A DNA stretch of 64,000 nucleotides from UBA11740 sp035635855 (GCA_035635855.1 DASQAF010000009.1:372001-436000), one strand, 5' to 3'; positions 48,963-58,930 are shown, counted from the first letter of the stretch. Numbers and translations: made by a program. The notes: a model not told the origin generated them from the sequence alone.

Positions 48963-49985
48963 TTACGGAACGAGTTGGATTACTCCAACTCTCTGTCCGG
49001 AAGGCTTGATGATCGTTGCTTTGGCCGTCCCCAGCTCTTCGCTGGTCAGGAACAAGCCAAAATCGTCGAAAGGAACCTCGGCCTTAATTTCAGCTTCGTT
49101 GCGTCCTTTGACGTTGATGATCTGACCAAGTTTGGAAAACTCGCCGGTTGGTGAAACCGCCCAAAGTATGTAAGCGGTTCCCTTAGGCGCTTCTTTCAGT
49201 TCGTGGAAGCGCATGCGTACTTCCGTGATCTTGCCGTTCTTACGCGGCTCGATAAAGATGTTCGCGCGCGCTCCTTCCATGGCGCCGGTAAAGTTGATCT
49301 TCAGTTTTGTGTCATCACCACGTTTAAAGCTCGGGATGCCAAGCATCGACGCAGTGTAGTCGACGACCGCCGGAGTTGTTACCGTGACGGTTGTTGGCGC
49401 TGCCACAGTTTCAGTTGGTGCGGCCACGGTAGTAGTCGGCACAGCCACCGCTCCCACTTGTTCGCCAACGGCGTTAGTTATTGGAATAACCGTTAAGCCG
49501 CTCGGCACCGCGCTGCGAAAATAGATTTTCGTGTTCGGACTGTAGCTGGACAGGTCGGTCTCTGGCGAAGTTATCAACATGAACTTCGTCAGTGGCGCTG
49601 TAGTATTGAATGTGCCGGCCCCATTCGCAGCCTCAATCATGCCCAGCAAAGTAATCGCTCCGGTTGGATCGACTGCGTAGACATTCATCGACTTAACTTC
49701 GGCGGGCAGGCTTGCCAGGTTGACTTTGATGGCCGTGCCGTCAGCAGCGCGCAGAATTGTTGCCGTTCCGGTCGCGCCACTCAGGCCGATGGGATTTAAA
49801 GTGACTACTGTTTCTTTGCCGACAGGATATTCGACAATGGTGTAGGTCCCGTCAGAATTCTGAATGGCCTGGGTCTTGGTGGTTGTCGTTGTTGTTGTCG
49901 TCGTGGGGGTTTGCCCGACAACGACAATGGCTAGCGAAAGTAAGATGAGTGTTGCCCCTAACACTCCGCTCAGACGTCTGCTCAT
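48963..49985 (-). CDS. Secreted Thr-rich protein of unknown family
   Basis: 340 aa from the ATG at 49985, which follows AAGAGGAGG; the frame back to 50066 is less likely. Signal peptide LGATLILLSLAIVVVGQ, then a run of nine Thr. The body is beta-rich with IVEYPVGKETVVTLNPIG and a Val/Thr/Ala-rich hinge (about residues 180-210) between two domain-like halves, the second with KINFTGAMEGARANIFIEPRKNGK. I do not recognise a family. Confidence 0.7.
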   Translation of the reverse strand: MSRRLSGVLGATLILLSLAIVVVGQTPTTTTTTTTTKTQAIQNSDGTYTIVEYPVGKETVVTLNPIGLSGATGTATILRAADGTAIKVNLASLPAEVKSMNVYAVDPTGAITLLGMIEAANGAGTFNTTAPLTKFMLITSPETDLSSYSPNTKIYFRSAVPSGLTVIPITNAVGEQVGAVAVPTTTVAAPTETVAAPTTVTVTTPAVVDYTASMLGIPSFKRGDDTKLKINFTGAMEGARANIFIEPRKNGKITEVRMRFHELKEAPKGTAYILWAVSPTGEFSKLGQIINVKGRNEAEIKAEVPFDDFGLFLTSEELGTAKATIIKPSGQRVGVIQLVP

Positions 49986-50175
49986 AAAGTTCCTCCTCTT
50001 AAAACCATGGTTTGTGCGTGTCGGGATATAAGGGAATTGCGCTTTACATTCGTTATAGAGAAGCAACCAACGTGCCGGTTTGCCATACCGTTACAGCAAG
50101 CAATATGAAGTACCTGAGTTTGATACAGCGAAGTAAAGCAATACAGGATGTATCGATTAGATGGGTGGAAGAAGT

Positions 50176-50730
50176 TCAGTGCTTGACGCGATAAGTAACT
50201 GCCAAGTACCCACCCTTGAGGATTTTGCAATCCAGCAACTCTAGATCGATCTGCCGCTTCATCTCGTGAAAAAGTGGGATTCCTGAGCCGAGCAACACCG
50301 GATGAATGTTGAGCACGACTTCGTCGACTAGGTCGGCTTCAAACAGACTCTTCGCGAGCTCACCGCCGCCAAAAATGACGATGCCTTTACCCTTGCTGTG
50401 CTTCAATTCATGGACGAACTTCGCCGCGTCTACATTGATAATTTCAACATTCTTATCCGCCTTCTTCGTCGCCAGTTTCTTTTTCAGTGCCGCGCTCTTT
50501 TTCTGCGCGCGAGTGAAAACGTAATTCTTTGCGCCCGGATAAGAGGTCTGACCATAGGCGAGCATCCCCTCGTAAGTCTTGCGCCCGATCAGGAGCGCAT
50601 CAACGGTCTTCATGAACTTCGCGCTGATCTCCGCCACTTCATTGCTCCAGTGAAGCCAATCGAACCCGCCATCCTTGCGGGCGATGTAATTGTCGAGGCT
50701 GTTGGCGAGACCGAGGGTTACTTTGCGCAT
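50176..50730 (-). CDS. Dihydrofolate-reductase-like (RibD C-terminal) protein
   Basis: 184 aa. MRKVTLGLANSLDNYIARKDGGFDWL starts a DHFR-like fold, with IGRKTYEGML near residue 49 and FGGGELAKSLFEADLVDEVVL near residue 119. The pattern is the RibD_C branch, common as small stand-alone reductases. It follows the YdeI-like gene by 6 nt, so an operon is likely. Substrate unknown. Confidence 0.88.
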   Translation of the reverse strand: MRKVTLGLANSLDNYIARKDGGFDWLHWSNEVAEISAKFMKTVDALLIGRKTYEGMLAYGQTSYPGAKNYVFTRAQKKSAALKKKLATKKADKNVEIINVDAAKFVHELKHSKGKGIVIFGGGELAKSLFEADLVDEVVLNIHPVLLGSGIPLFHEMKRQIDLELLDCKILKGGYLAVTYRVKH

Positions 50731-50736
50731 CTTACG

Positions 50737-51297
50737 TCATCTGAGACGGAGTCCTTGCGCCGAGGCTTCGATAAGTTTGTCGAGACGCTTCAGCCTCGTT
50801 TCTTCCTGCTTCGCACTGACAACCCACCAGTTCATTGTCTTGCGATACGAGGGGGGTTGCGCTTGAAAGAACTTCCACGCCGCCTTATCTCCTTTTAGCT
50901 TGCCCAGGTATGGTTCGACCAGTTCCGGACTTCTTTGTTCGTAGGAATAAATGCCGGAGCGATTCTCTTTGCGCGCCTGATAAGCTTTCAAACCCGCCGG
51001 CTGCATCCGCTCCTCCTTGATAAGTTTCTCAGCGTTGCGAATGTTAACCGCGCTCCAGATGCTGGTTGGCGTGCGCGGAGAGAAGCGAATCTTGTAGCTC
51101 TCTTCATCGATGTTCTTGCGAAGGCCGTCGATCCAGCCAAAACATAACGCTTCGTCGACAGATTCAGGCCAGTCGATGCTCGGCTTGCCTGACTTTTTAG
51201 TGTAAAAGCCGACCCAGAGTTCTTTCGATTTCGCGTGATTGGCCGCGAGCCATTTGCGGAAGGCGGACGGCGTCTTGAAGAATTTGGGATCCATCAA
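50737..51297 (-). CDS. YdeI/OmdA-family protein
   Basis: 186 aa. FRKWLAANHAKSKELWVGFYTKKSGKPSIDWPESVDEALCFGWIDG is the core pattern, with FSPRTPTSIWSAVNIRNAEKL near residue 75 and a C-terminal YLGKLKGDKAAWKFFQ. Family members are known as YdeI or bacteriocin-protection (OmdA) proteins, with poorly known roles. Upstream of the DHFR-like gene. Confidence 0.88.
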   Translation of the reverse strand: MMDPKFFKTPSAFRKWLAANHAKSKELWVGFYTKKSGKPSIDWPESVDEALCFGWIDGLRKNIDEESYKIRFSPRTPTSIWSAVNIRNAEKLIKEERMQPAGLKAYQARKENRSGIYSYEQRSPELVEPYLGKLKGDKAAWKFFQAQPPSYRKTMNWWVVSAKQEETRLKRLDKLIEASAQGLRLR

Positions 51298-51376
51298 ACA
51301 ACCAGTTTGAGGTTCTGGAGAGTCGCCAAGTCTATAAACATCCTACCCCCAGCGGGGTGAAAACGACGGGCAAGTT

Positions 51377-53626
51377 TCAGTAAGCACGCAACTCCCCGAT
51401 CGCCTTCAACACATCCGCCACTTGCGGCAGGATGGCGTCTTCGAGTTGCGGCGCGTAGCCGACAAAGGTGTCCAGCGCACCAACGCGCCGAACCGGAGCG
51501 TCGACGTATTCAAACAACTCGTCAGAGATGCGGGCAGCGATCTCAGCGCCATAGCTGAACGACAGCGAGTCTTCATGGACCACGATCGCGCGGGAAGTCT
51601 TCTTCACCGACTCGGCAATTGCGTTCCAGTCGTAGGGACTCAAACTGCGCAAGTCGATGATCTCGACGCTGATGCCCTGTTGCTCGGCCTGCTTCGCGGC
51701 GACCAGAGAACGTTGGACCAGCGCGCCGTAGGTGATAATCGAAAGGTCGCTGCCCTCGCGCACCCTTTTCGCTTTACCGAACGGAATCATGAAATCGTCT
51801 GGCGGGTAAGCAGATTTGTTGTAGGTCTGGCGGTACAGGTGTTTGTGTTCCAGGAACAGCACCGGGTCGTCGCAACGGATCGACGTGCGCAGCAGACCAT
51901 TCGCGTCCAACGCGTTCGATGGATAGACGACGCGCAGGCCCGGAATCTGTGTGAAGAGCGACGTGCCGGACTGCGAGTGATAGATGGCGCCGCCTTTTAA
52001 ATAGCCGCCGACCGGCACGCGCATCACCACCGGCGCCGTGAATTCATTACCCGAACGCCAGCGCATTAGCGCCAGCTCGTTGCGAATCTGGTGAAAGGCC
52101 GGCCAGATGTAATCAAAGAATTGAATCTCAACCACCGGCTTCAATCCGCGCGTGGCCATGCCGATGGCGCGGCCCACGATGTTCGCTTCCGCCAGTGGCG
52201 TGTTAAAAACCCGGGCACTGCCAAATTCGCGCTGAAGGTTGGCAGTAACTTTGAAGACGCCGCCTTTGCCCTTGACCAGATCGAGAGACTCTTCGCGCGA
52301 GCAGTCGGCGATGTCTTCGCCAAAAACCAGGATGCGCGGATCACGCTTCATCTCGGTGTGCAGGCAACGATTGATCAGATCGACCATCGTGCCGGGGTTG
52401 CCGCTGAGCTCCGCCTTTTCTTCGGTGTCGAACTCTGGTGAAGTTGGATCCACCGTCGGTGAATAAACAAAATCGGTGGCGGTTTCAGGTGCGGGTTGCG
52501 GACTGGCGAGCGCCAAGTCGGCGGCCTCGTTGATTTCGCGATCGACTTCGTCCTTCAGTTGCTGCAACTCGTCCTGGCTGGCGACGCCTTCCTGCACCAG
52601 CAGCACGCCGAACCTTTTGAGTGGATCGTGTTCGGCGTCCTCAACGCGTTCGGTTTCAGCCCGATAGAGCTTTTCGTCGTCGGACAGCGAGTGCGAATAG
52701 GGCCGGATCACTTTCGCGTGCACGAACGAAGGGCCGCGGCCCTTACGACAGTTATCAACCGCACGCCGCATCGTCTGGAACGAGGCGATCGGGTCGGTGC
52801 CGTCACAGCGCTGCCGGTAAAGATTCGGAAAGCCCGAGATCAACCTGGAAACATCGCCACCGGCGGTTTGCACTTCAACCGGCACGCTGATCGCATAACC
52901 GTTGTCTTCCAGCAGGAACACGACGGGCAGCTTCAGATTACAGGCCGTGTTGAGTGCTTCCCAAAACTCGCCTTCGCTGCTGGTGCCGTCCCCCAGCGAA
53001 ACGTAAACAACTTCATCGTTGTGAAAGTTCTTGACCCGTTTCTTTAGCTCCTTGATCAGCTTGACGCGATAACCGGCTTCAGCACAGCCGACCGCCTGCA
53101 AGAGTTGCGTGCCCGTGGGGGACGACTGCGAAACAATATTGAGTTTCTTATGTCCCCAGTGCGAAGGCATCTGCCGTCCATGCGAGTTTGGATCGGCTTC
53201 GGCACCGACGCTTTGCAGGAGCATCTCCAGCGGCGTCATACCCAGCTCGAGGCACAAGGCTCGATCGCGATAGTAGGGATAGAACCAGTCATAGCCGGGC
53301 TTTAGACACATGCCCGCGGCCACCAGGATCGCTTCGTGGCCGGCGCCGCTGATCTGAAAGAAGATCCGGTTCTGACCCTTCATTTGGATTTCTTTGTCAT
53401 CGAGCCGGCGCGACTGATACATCGTGCGAAAAATCTTGAGCATCTGTTCGCGGCTCAGCTTAGGTTTCTCGGGTTGCCTGGCGCGCGCTGGTACGGGTTT
53501 GATCGCGGGTGCAGCGGCGCCCGCAGGCTTCGGCTCTGGAGAGGCCACAGCCTTTCCGGTAAACGCCTTTTCAGGAAGGTCGTTTTCTGACTTCTTTACG
53601 AGTCTTAAGACTTTGGTGTCGCTCAT
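51377..53626 (-). CDS. 2-oxoacid dehydrogenase E1, alpha and beta subunits fused
   Basis: 749 aa. An Ala/Pro/Lys-rich N-terminus (~20-52) leads to the alpha part, with TPP site LGDGTSSEGEFWEALNTACN near residue 221 and the conserved EDNGYAISVP. The beta part starts near residue 410 (GTMVDLINRCLHTEMKRDP) and has GEDIADCSREESLDL, FNTPLAEANIVGRAIG and HEDSLSFSYGAE. Such fusions are known in Acidobacteria and Bacteroidetes as branched-chain or pyruvate/2-oxoacid dehydrogenase E1. A separate E1 alpha and E1 beta lie at 57175 and 59007. The partner E2 is unproven. Confidence 0.88.
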   Translation of the reverse strand: MSDTKVLRLVKKSENDLPEKAFTGKAVASPEPKPAGAAAPAIKPVPARARQPEKPKLSREQMLKIFRTMYQSRRLDDKEIQMKGQNRIFFQISGAGHEAILVAAGMCLKPGYDWFYPYYRDRALCLELGMTPLEMLLQSVGAEADPNSHGRQMPSHWGHKKLNIVSQSSPTGTQLLQAVGCAEAGYRVKLIKELKKRVKNFHNDEVVYVSLGDGTSSEGEFWEALNTACNLKLPVVFLLEDNGYAISVPVEVQTAGGDVSRLISGFPNLYRQRCDGTDPIASFQTMRRAVDNCRKGRGPSFVHAKVIRPYSHSLSDDEKLYRAETERVEDAEHDPLKRFGVLLVQEGVASQDELQQLKDEVDREINEAADLALASPQPAPETATDFVYSPTVDPTSPEFDTEEKAELSGNPGTMVDLINRCLHTEMKRDPRILVFGEDIADCSREESLDLVKGKGGVFKVTANLQREFGSARVFNTPLAEANIVGRAIGMATRGLKPVVEIQFFDYIWPAFHQIRNELALMRWRSGNEFTAPVVMRVPVGGYLKGGAIYHSQSGTSLFTQIPGLRVVYPSNALDANGLLRTSIRCDDPVLFLEHKHLYRQTYNKSAYPPDDFMIPFGKAKRVREGSDLSIITYGALVQRSLVAAKQAEQQGISVEIIDLRSLSPYDWNAIAESVKKTSRAIVVHEDSLSFSYGAEIAARISDELFEYVDAPVRRVGALDTFVGYAPQLEDAILPQVADVLKAIGELRAY

Positions 53627-53664
53627 TGCGCGTTGTTATGGCACCCCTACAGGGTGCAATTCCG

Positions 53665-53982
53665 TTATTGCTCGTTACTTTCCAAGATAGTCTTATACTC
53701 CAGGGCCATTCCGGGATGGCCGTGCGCGGCCGCTACATCGATGCCTCGCTGGTAAGCGGCCCGGGCCTTTTCGGAATCCTTCGTGCGCTCGTACGCCCGC
53801 GCCAGCATGCCGTACCCGTTGCCTTCATCGTCCGCCGCGGCGAGATAACGCTCCAGCGTTTCGATCAACTTCGCCTCATCGCCCACCTTTTCGTACTCTT
53901 TCGCCAGCCCGAACATCACCATCGTATTCGACGGGTCGCCGGCGAGCATTTGCTCAAAGATTTCGATTCGTGATGCGGCCAT
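53665..53982 (-). CDS. Short TPR-repeat protein
   Basis: 105 aa with about three TPR units: MLAGDPSNTMVMFGLAKEYEKVG, EAKLIETLERYLAAADDEG and GYGMLARAYERTKDSEKARAAYQRG. No signal peptide is evident. It lies 38 nt upstream of the fused E1 gene and on the same strand; any link is inferred from position. Confidence 0.75.
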   Translation of the reverse strand: MAASRIEIFEQMLAGDPSNTMVMFGLAKEYEKVGDEAKLIETLERYLAAADDEGNGYGMLARAYERTKDSEKARAAYQRGIDVAAAHGHPGMALEYKTILESNEQ

Positions 53983-54000
53983 AGTCCATCCCTAATCTTC

Positions 54001-54074
54001 TCAGTGATCTCCGTGCCTCCGTGCTAATAATTCCTGCCGTGCAAAAACTAACCACGGAGACACGGAGAGAATCA
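54001..54074. repeat. Word-type inverted repeat (CTCCGTG words)
   Basis: The left arm (GTGATCTCCGTGCCTCCGTG) and right arm (CACGGAGACACGGAGAG) are complementary; it lies between the TPR gene and the acyl-CoA dehydrogenase. Confidence 0.7.
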
Positions 54075-55253
54075 CTTCCCAATAATCAACTTCGCGATCG
54101 TTTGCAACTGCATATTCGAAGTTCCCTCGTAGATGGCGCCGATTTTTGAGTCGCGCCAGTACTTCTCAACCGGGTAATCCTTTACATAGCCATAGCCGCC
54201 ATAAAGCTCGATCGCTTTGGAAGTAATCCTTTCGGCGGCCCGCGATGAATAAAGCTTGGCCATCGCGGCTTCTTTGACAAAGCTCTGGCCGGCATCTTTC
54301 ATGCGCGCGGCGTTATAAACCATCAGGCGGGCGGCTTCAAGTTCAGTGGCCATCTCAGCAAGTTGAAACTGGACCCCCTGAAATTCGTTGATGCTTTTGC
54401 CGAACTGTTGCCGCTCAGTCGTATAGGCCAGCGAGCTTTCCAGGGCGCCACGCGCAATTCCGATCATCTGCGCGCCAATGCCGATGCGGCCTTCGTTCAA
54501 AGTCTCGATCGAAGTCTTGTAGCCTTTGCCCACTTCACCCAGCACATTCTCTTTCGGCACCGCGCAGTCTTCCAGAATCAGTTCGGTCGTCGACGACGCG
54601 CGAATGCCGAGTTTGTTTTCTTTCTTGCCGACTGAAAAGCCGGCCGTATTCTTTTCCACGATGAAGGCCGTGATGCCGCGATAGCCGGCTTCGGGATTGG
54701 CGTTCGCGAACAGCACAAAGATTTCCGCTTCCTTGCCGTTGGTGATCCAGAGCTTGCGGCCATTCAAAATAAAATGGTCATTGCTTTTCACGGCGCGGGT
54801 TTGCAGAGCAAAAGCGTCAGAGCCGGACCCGGCTTCGCTCAATGCGTAAGCGCCGACTTTCTGGCTCGCCAGTTGCGGCAGATATTTCTGCTTCTGTTCG
54901 GGATTGGCCCAGCGCAACAGAGCGTTGTTCACCAGAGTGTTCTGTACATCCACGAACACGCCAACGGAAGCATCCACGCGCGACAGCTCTTCGACGGCCA
55001 GAATCGCCTGGAAGAACGATCCGCCGGCGCCGCCGAACTCTTCCGGAGTTTCAATTCCCATCAACCCCAACTCAAAGCATTGCTTAATCAGGGACGGATC
55101 CAGCTGTCCCTGCTCTTCCATCGGTCCGACGCGTTTGCGGATCTCGCCCTCGGCAAACTCCCGCACGCTGGCGCGAAACATCTGCTCATCTTCAGAGAGC
55201 GTCGTCAGTGGGCGCGCGACTGACTCTTCAATTGCAGTTAGACTTTGACTCAT
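54072..55253 (-). CDS. Acyl-CoA dehydrogenase
   Basis: 393 aa, a typical full-length FAD-dependent acyl-CoA dehydrogenase. YALSEAGSGSDAFALQT near residue 135 and WITNGKEAEIFVLFA near residue 163 are FAD-binding elements. LYGGYGYVKDYPVEKYWRD leads to the catalytic Glu in IYEGTSNMQLQTIAKLIIG near the end. Substrate chain is not clear; the context of branched-chain 2-oxoacid dehydrogenase genes suggests, but does not prove, branched-chain acyl-CoA. Confidence 0.92.
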   Translation of the reverse strand: MSQSLTAIEESVARPLTTLSEDEQMFRASVREFAEGEIRKRVGPMEEQGQLDPSLIKQCFELGLMGIETPEEFGGAGGSFFQAILAVEELSRVDASVGVFVDVQNTLVNNALLRWANPEQKQKYLPQLASQKVGAYALSEAGSGSDAFALQTRAVKSNDHFILNGRKLWITNGKEAEIFVLFANANPEAGYRGITAFIVEKNTAGFSVGKKENKLGIRASSTTELILEDCAVPKENVLGEVGKGYKTSIETLNEGRIGIGAQMIGIARGALESSLAYTTERQQFGKSINEFQGVQFQLAEMATELEAARLMVYNAARMKDAGQSFVKEAAMAKLYSSRAAERITSKAIELYGGYGYVKDYPVEKYWRDSKIGAIYEGTSNMQLQTIAKLIIGK

Positions 55254-55730
55254 ACCTGCCGGGCCTTATGGACTGATTTGAATTGTCGATCAATATTGAA
55301 CCGACATCATAATCAAGGAGAAAGCGAAAAGGCAAAAACGCCGGTGATCTGCACCACAAAGACACAAAGGACACTAGAGACCAACGCTAATGGAAATCGC
55401 AATTCCTGCCCTTTCGTTAAAAAGGATCTTTGTGTCCTTTGTGTCTTTGTGGTGACGATCGCATCGCCGCCAAATTTGCCGCAAAGCCCCTGAGGACCAA
55501 AGCTTCCTTGAAACGGGATTGCCTGAATTCCGCCCGGATGGCAACCGCATCAACACATCAGCCCCTCCAATTGGTCTCTCTGCGCCGATCCGACTATAAT
55601 GTTCGGCCAAAGTCGGCAACGAAAAATGTTCCAACAACTGAGCTCTAGCGCAAGCTGTTAACTTGCGTTAACGCTCGCAACCCCGACAGGTCGGGGTGAC
55701 GCCATAAATTCGTCTCCGGGGGATTCAATA
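55254..55730. other. Divergent intergenic region, repeat-rich
   Basis: 477 bases between the acyl-CoA dehydrogenase and lpd. It holds a perfect 23-bp inverted repeat at 55352-55374/55432-55454 (CACCACAAAGACACAAAGG...). A palindromic cluster follows at 55645-55697 with GCAAGCTGTTAACTTGC and ACCCCGAC-AG-GTCGGGGT. I see no gene; promoters for both directions must lie here. Confidence 0.7.
55352..55454. repeat. Word-type inverted repeat, perfect 23-bp arms
   Basis: CACCACAAAGACACAAAGGA at 55352 plus CAC, with an exact complement at 55432-55454. A related copy is at 21974-22080. Confidence 0.9.
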
Positions 55731-57134
55731 TTGGCTAACGAACAGTTTGATGTAACGGTAATCGGCAGCGGGCCAGGCGGCTATGTAGCCGCTATTCGCG
55801 CCGGACAACTGGGTTTGAAAGTCGCCATTGTCGAGAAGGACAAGCGCCTGGGCGGCACTTGCACTCTGCGCGGCTGTATTCCGACCAAACAGCTTTTGCA
55901 GTCGGCGCACATCTATGAGCAGATGCAGCACGCGGCGGATTTCGGCGTGCAGGCATTGGGAATTCAACTGGCCTTTGCCGACGTGCAGAAACGCAAAGAC
56001 AAAGTCGTGATGAAGAACTCGAAAGGCATCGAGTATCTGATGAAGAAGAACAAATGCACCGTCTTCAAGGGCACCGGTAAACTGGCGTTGCCTGGAAAAG
56101 TCGAAGTCACCGGCGAAGATGGAAGCAAACAGACGATCGAAACCAAGAGCATCATCATCGCCACCGGCTCAGTAGTCCGGCCCATCCCGGGCTTCGAAAC
56201 CGACGGTAAACACGTCGTCAACAGCGATCACATTCTGGAGCTGACTGAAGTCCCGAAGTCTTTGATTGTCATGGGCTGCGGCGCGGTCGGCGTTGAGTTT
56301 GCCTCGGTCTATTCACGCTTTGGAGCGGAAACGACCGTCGTCGAGCTTCTGCCCAGACTGGTCCCACTCGAGGACGAAGAAGTTTCCGCCGAACTTGCTA
56401 AGTCGTTTCGCAAGCGCGGCATCAAGTCACAGCTCGACACCAAACTCGAAAAGCTTGAGAAGACCGACAAGGGCGTCATCGTAACCGGCAAGACTTCAAA
56501 AGGCGAAGACGTGAAGCTTGAGGCCGAGATGCTTTTGGTTGCGGTCGGCCGCATGCCGTTTACGCAGGGGCTTGGTCTGGAAGGAACGAAGATTAAAGTT
56601 GAGAAAGGTTTCATACAGGTCGACGAGTATCAGCAGACTGCCGAGAAGGGCGTCTATGCAATTGGCGACGTGGTGCCGACGCCGCTGCTGGCGCACCTGG
56701 CTTCGAAAGAAGGCATCGTTGCCGTTGAGCATTTCGCCGGGAAAAATCCGCGACCAATCAATCTGCGCCTGGTGCCGAATTGCACCTATTGCGATCCTGA
56801 AGTCGCTTCCGTCGGCTTAACTGAAGCGAAAGCGCGCGAAGCCGGCTATGACGTCAAGCTGGGCAAGTTTCCCTTCAGCGCTTCCGGCAAGGCCCGCATC
56901 CTCGGTGAAGAGGAAGGCTTTGTGAAGATCGTCAGCGAAGGTAAGTATGACGAGATTCTAGGCGTGCACATCATCGGCCCGCACGCGACTGAGTTGATCG
57001 CCGAAGCCTGCGTGGCCATGCAGCTTGAATCGACTGCGGAAGAGCTGGGCAACACGATGCATGCGCATCCGACTGTTTCCGAGGCCGTGATGGAAGCCGC
57101 CGAAGGTGTGCACGGAATGTCTATTCATATTTAA
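55731..57134 (+). CDS. lpdA: Dihydrolipoyl dehydrogenase (E3)
   Basis: 467 aa, TTG start preceded by GGGGGA. FAD-binding VIGSGPGGYVAAIRAGQLG begins the protein. The redox-active disulfide is GGTCTLRGCIPTKQLLQS near residue 45 (C-x4-C), a second dinucleotide site is VMGCGAVGVEFASVYSRFG near residue 180, and the C-terminus has HAHPTVSEAVMEAAEG with the His-Glu pair. It reoxidises the lipoyl domains of E2 with NAD+. It heads the plus-strand 2-oxoacid dehydrogenase cluster. Confidence 0.96.
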   Translation: MANEQFDVTVIGSGPGGYVAAIRAGQLGLKVAIVEKDKRLGGTCTLRGCIPTKQLLQSAHIYEQMQHAADFGVQALGIQLAFADVQKRKDKVVMKNSKGIEYLMKKNKCTVFKGTGKLALPGKVEVTGEDGSKQTIETKSIIIATGSVVRPIPGFETDGKHVVNSDHILELTEVPKSLIVMGCGAVGVEFASVYSRFGAETTVVELLPRLVPLEDEEVSAELAKSFRKRGIKSQLDTKLEKLEKTDKGVIVTGKTSKGEDVKLEAEMLLVAVGRMPFTQGLGLEGTKIKVEKGFIQVDEYQQTAEKGVYAIGDVVPTPLLAHLASKEGIVAVEHFAGKNPRPINLRLVPNCTYCDPEVASVGLTEAKAREAGYDVKLGKFPFSASGKARILGEEEGFVKIVSEGKYDEILGVHIIGPHATELIAEACVAMQLESTAEELGNTMHAHPTVSEAVMEAAEGVHGMSIHI

Positions 57135-57174
57135 GAAATAGGTCCAATACGTCCTATATGACCTGTTAAGAACT

Positions 57175-58320
57175 ATGGCCGAGCGAGAATCCATAAACAA
57201 CCAACAAAAACCCGGCCCCCGCCGTCGCCGGCCCGGCTTTCAGATGCGCATCAGCACCAAGTATGCGCCGCGCAAGCCTGCAAACGGCCAGGAGCGTTCG
57301 TGCATCGCTGACACCACGCTGACGCACCAGCAGATGCTCGAGCTGTATCGCTATCTGAAACTAACGCGACTGGTCGAAGAGCGCATCGTCAATCTTTATC
57401 GCCAAACCAAAGTCGTCGGCGGCGTCTATAGATCACTGGGACAGGAAGCGACAGCGGTTGGTTCGGCTTATGCTCTGCGTCCCGATGATTTCATTACGCC
57501 GATCATTCGCGATCTGGGCGCGGTGTTCGTGAAAGGAATTCGCCCGCGTGAAATCCTGGCTCAATACATGGCCAAGGCCTGGGGACCGTCCGGCGGAAAA
57601 GACCTTAACGTCCACTTTGGTTATCTGGACAAGGGATTCCTCGGCCCCATCTCGCATTTGGGCGATATGATTCCGGTGATGACCGGTATTCTTTTGGGCG
57701 CTCGCATGCAAAAGAAGGACATCGTTGGATTGGCGTACATCGGCGACGGCGGCGCCAGCACCGGAGCGTTCTATGAAGGGATGAACTTTGCCGCAGTGCA
57801 GCGCCTGCCGCTGATTGTCATCGCCGAATACAATCATTACGCCTACTCAACGCCGACGAATTTGCAGACAGCCGTGCGAAATCTTGCTGAACGCGCAGCG
57901 GCCTTCGGCATTCCCGGACACATCGTTGACGGCAACGACGTCGTAGCCTGTTATGAAGTCACGAAGCAGGCAATCGATTATGCGCGCAAAGGGCGGGGCG
58001 CGGTTTTGATTGAAGCCAAAACCTATCGTCGCAAGGGCCACGCCGAACACGACGACCAGCGTTACGTTCCGGAGGGCGAGATCGAATGGTGGGAGAAGCA
58101 CAACGATCCCATCGACAGATTTGAAAAGTTCCTTCTCGACCGGAAGGTGGCGACTAAAAAGAAGTTGGAAGAGATCACCGCCGATGTGATGCGTGAGATT
58201 GACGAAGACAGTGAGTGGGCCGAAAGCTCGCCGATGCCCGAGCCGGAAGGCGCGGCTTATGGAGTCTTTGATAACGCGACCGTGCCGCCGGCGCTAAGGC
58301 CGAAGGTTTTGGAATCATAA
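57175..58320 (+). CDS. 2-oxoacid dehydrogenase E1 alpha subunit
   Basis: 381 aa. A basic, low-complexity N-terminus (about 45 residues) leads to RLVEERIVNLYRQTKVVGGVYRSLGQEATAVG, and the TPP motif YIGDGGASTGAFYEGMNFAA lies near residue 185, with AEYNHYAYSTPT and YRRKGHAEHDDQRY. It decarboxylates a 2-oxoacid together with E1 beta. The range of substrates (branched-chain or pyruvate) cannot be told from sequence. It is 40 nt after lpdA. Confidence 0.93.
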   Translation: MAERESINNQQKPGPRRRRPGFQMRISTKYAPRKPANGQERSCIADTTLTHQQMLELYRYLKLTRLVEERIVNLYRQTKVVGGVYRSLGQEATAVGSAYALRPDDFITPIIRDLGAVFVKGIRPREILAQYMAKAWGPSGGKDLNVHFGYLDKGFLGPISHLGDMIPVMTGILLGARMQKKDIVGLAYIGDGGASTGAFYEGMNFAAVQRLPLIVIAEYNHYAYSTPTNLQTAVRNLAERAAAFGIPGHIVDGNDVVACYEVTKQAIDYARKGRGAVLIEAKTYRRKGHAEHDDQRYVPEGEIEWWEKHNDPIDRFEKFLLDRKVATKKKLEEITADVMREIDEDSEWAESSPMPEPEGAAYGVFDNATVPPALRPKVLES

Positions 58321-58350
58321 TTTTGCTTAGAGGCGGCCCGCCAGCACGGC

Positions 58351-58926
58351 ATGAGACCAGTTCGTTCATTGATATGTTTGGTGTGCTTATCGTTAACGAT
58401 CGCTTGCGGTCAAAAGAAGCCGCAAACGACGCTCGCGGTTGCCACCCCATCTCCGGCGGCAACGGCTGAGAATTATCCCAGTCTCGCAGTCCAGGCAAAG
58501 GAAGTTAACGACGCCTTTAGCCGCAAGGACTTTGCCAGATTCATGGATCTTACTTACCCGAAAGTCATTGAGATGGCGGGCGGCCGGGAGCAAATGGTAG
58601 CTGCGATGAAGAAGGAATTGAAGGAGATGGAGTCTGAAGGAGTGGTCCTGCTCTCGTCGACTTCCGGCGCTCCGACGCAATTCATACACGACTCGGGATC
58701 CATCTATGCGGTGTTGCCGATTACCTTGAAGGTTAAGGCCCAGGATGGACTCTTTCAATCAGAGGGCAGCATGATCGGGATTTCGTCGGACGGCGGCGTC
58801 AATTGGACTTTCATTGATTCCAGCGGAAAGGACCTGAGCGAACTGAAGAAATTAATACCTGGCATCGCCGATAAACTGAGTCTGCCACCTGCCAAGCCGC
58901 CGGTGAAGATTTCGAACGGCGACTGA
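58351..58926 (+). CDS. Lipoprotein of unknown function within the E1 cluster
   Basis: 191 aa. Signal and lipobox SLTIACGQKK near residue 17. The mature part starts with a Thr/Pro-rich piece, then a helix (AVQAKEVNDAFSRKDFARFM) and an NTF2-like beta sheet (GGREQMVAAMKKELKEMESE, YAVLPITLKVKAQDGLFQSEG, NWTFIDSSGKDLSELK). No function can be assigned. It separates E1 alpha from E1 beta. Confidence 0.7.
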   Translation: MRPVRSLICLVCLSLTIACGQKKPQTTLAVATPSPAATAENYPSLAVQAKEVNDAFSRKDFARFMDLTYPKVIEMAGGREQMVAAMKKELKEMESEGVVLLSSTSGAPTQFIHDSGSIYAVLPITLKVKAQDGLFQSEGSMIGISSDGGVNWTFIDSSGKDLSELKKLIPGIADKLSLPPAKPPVKISNGD

Positions 58927-58930
58927 TTTT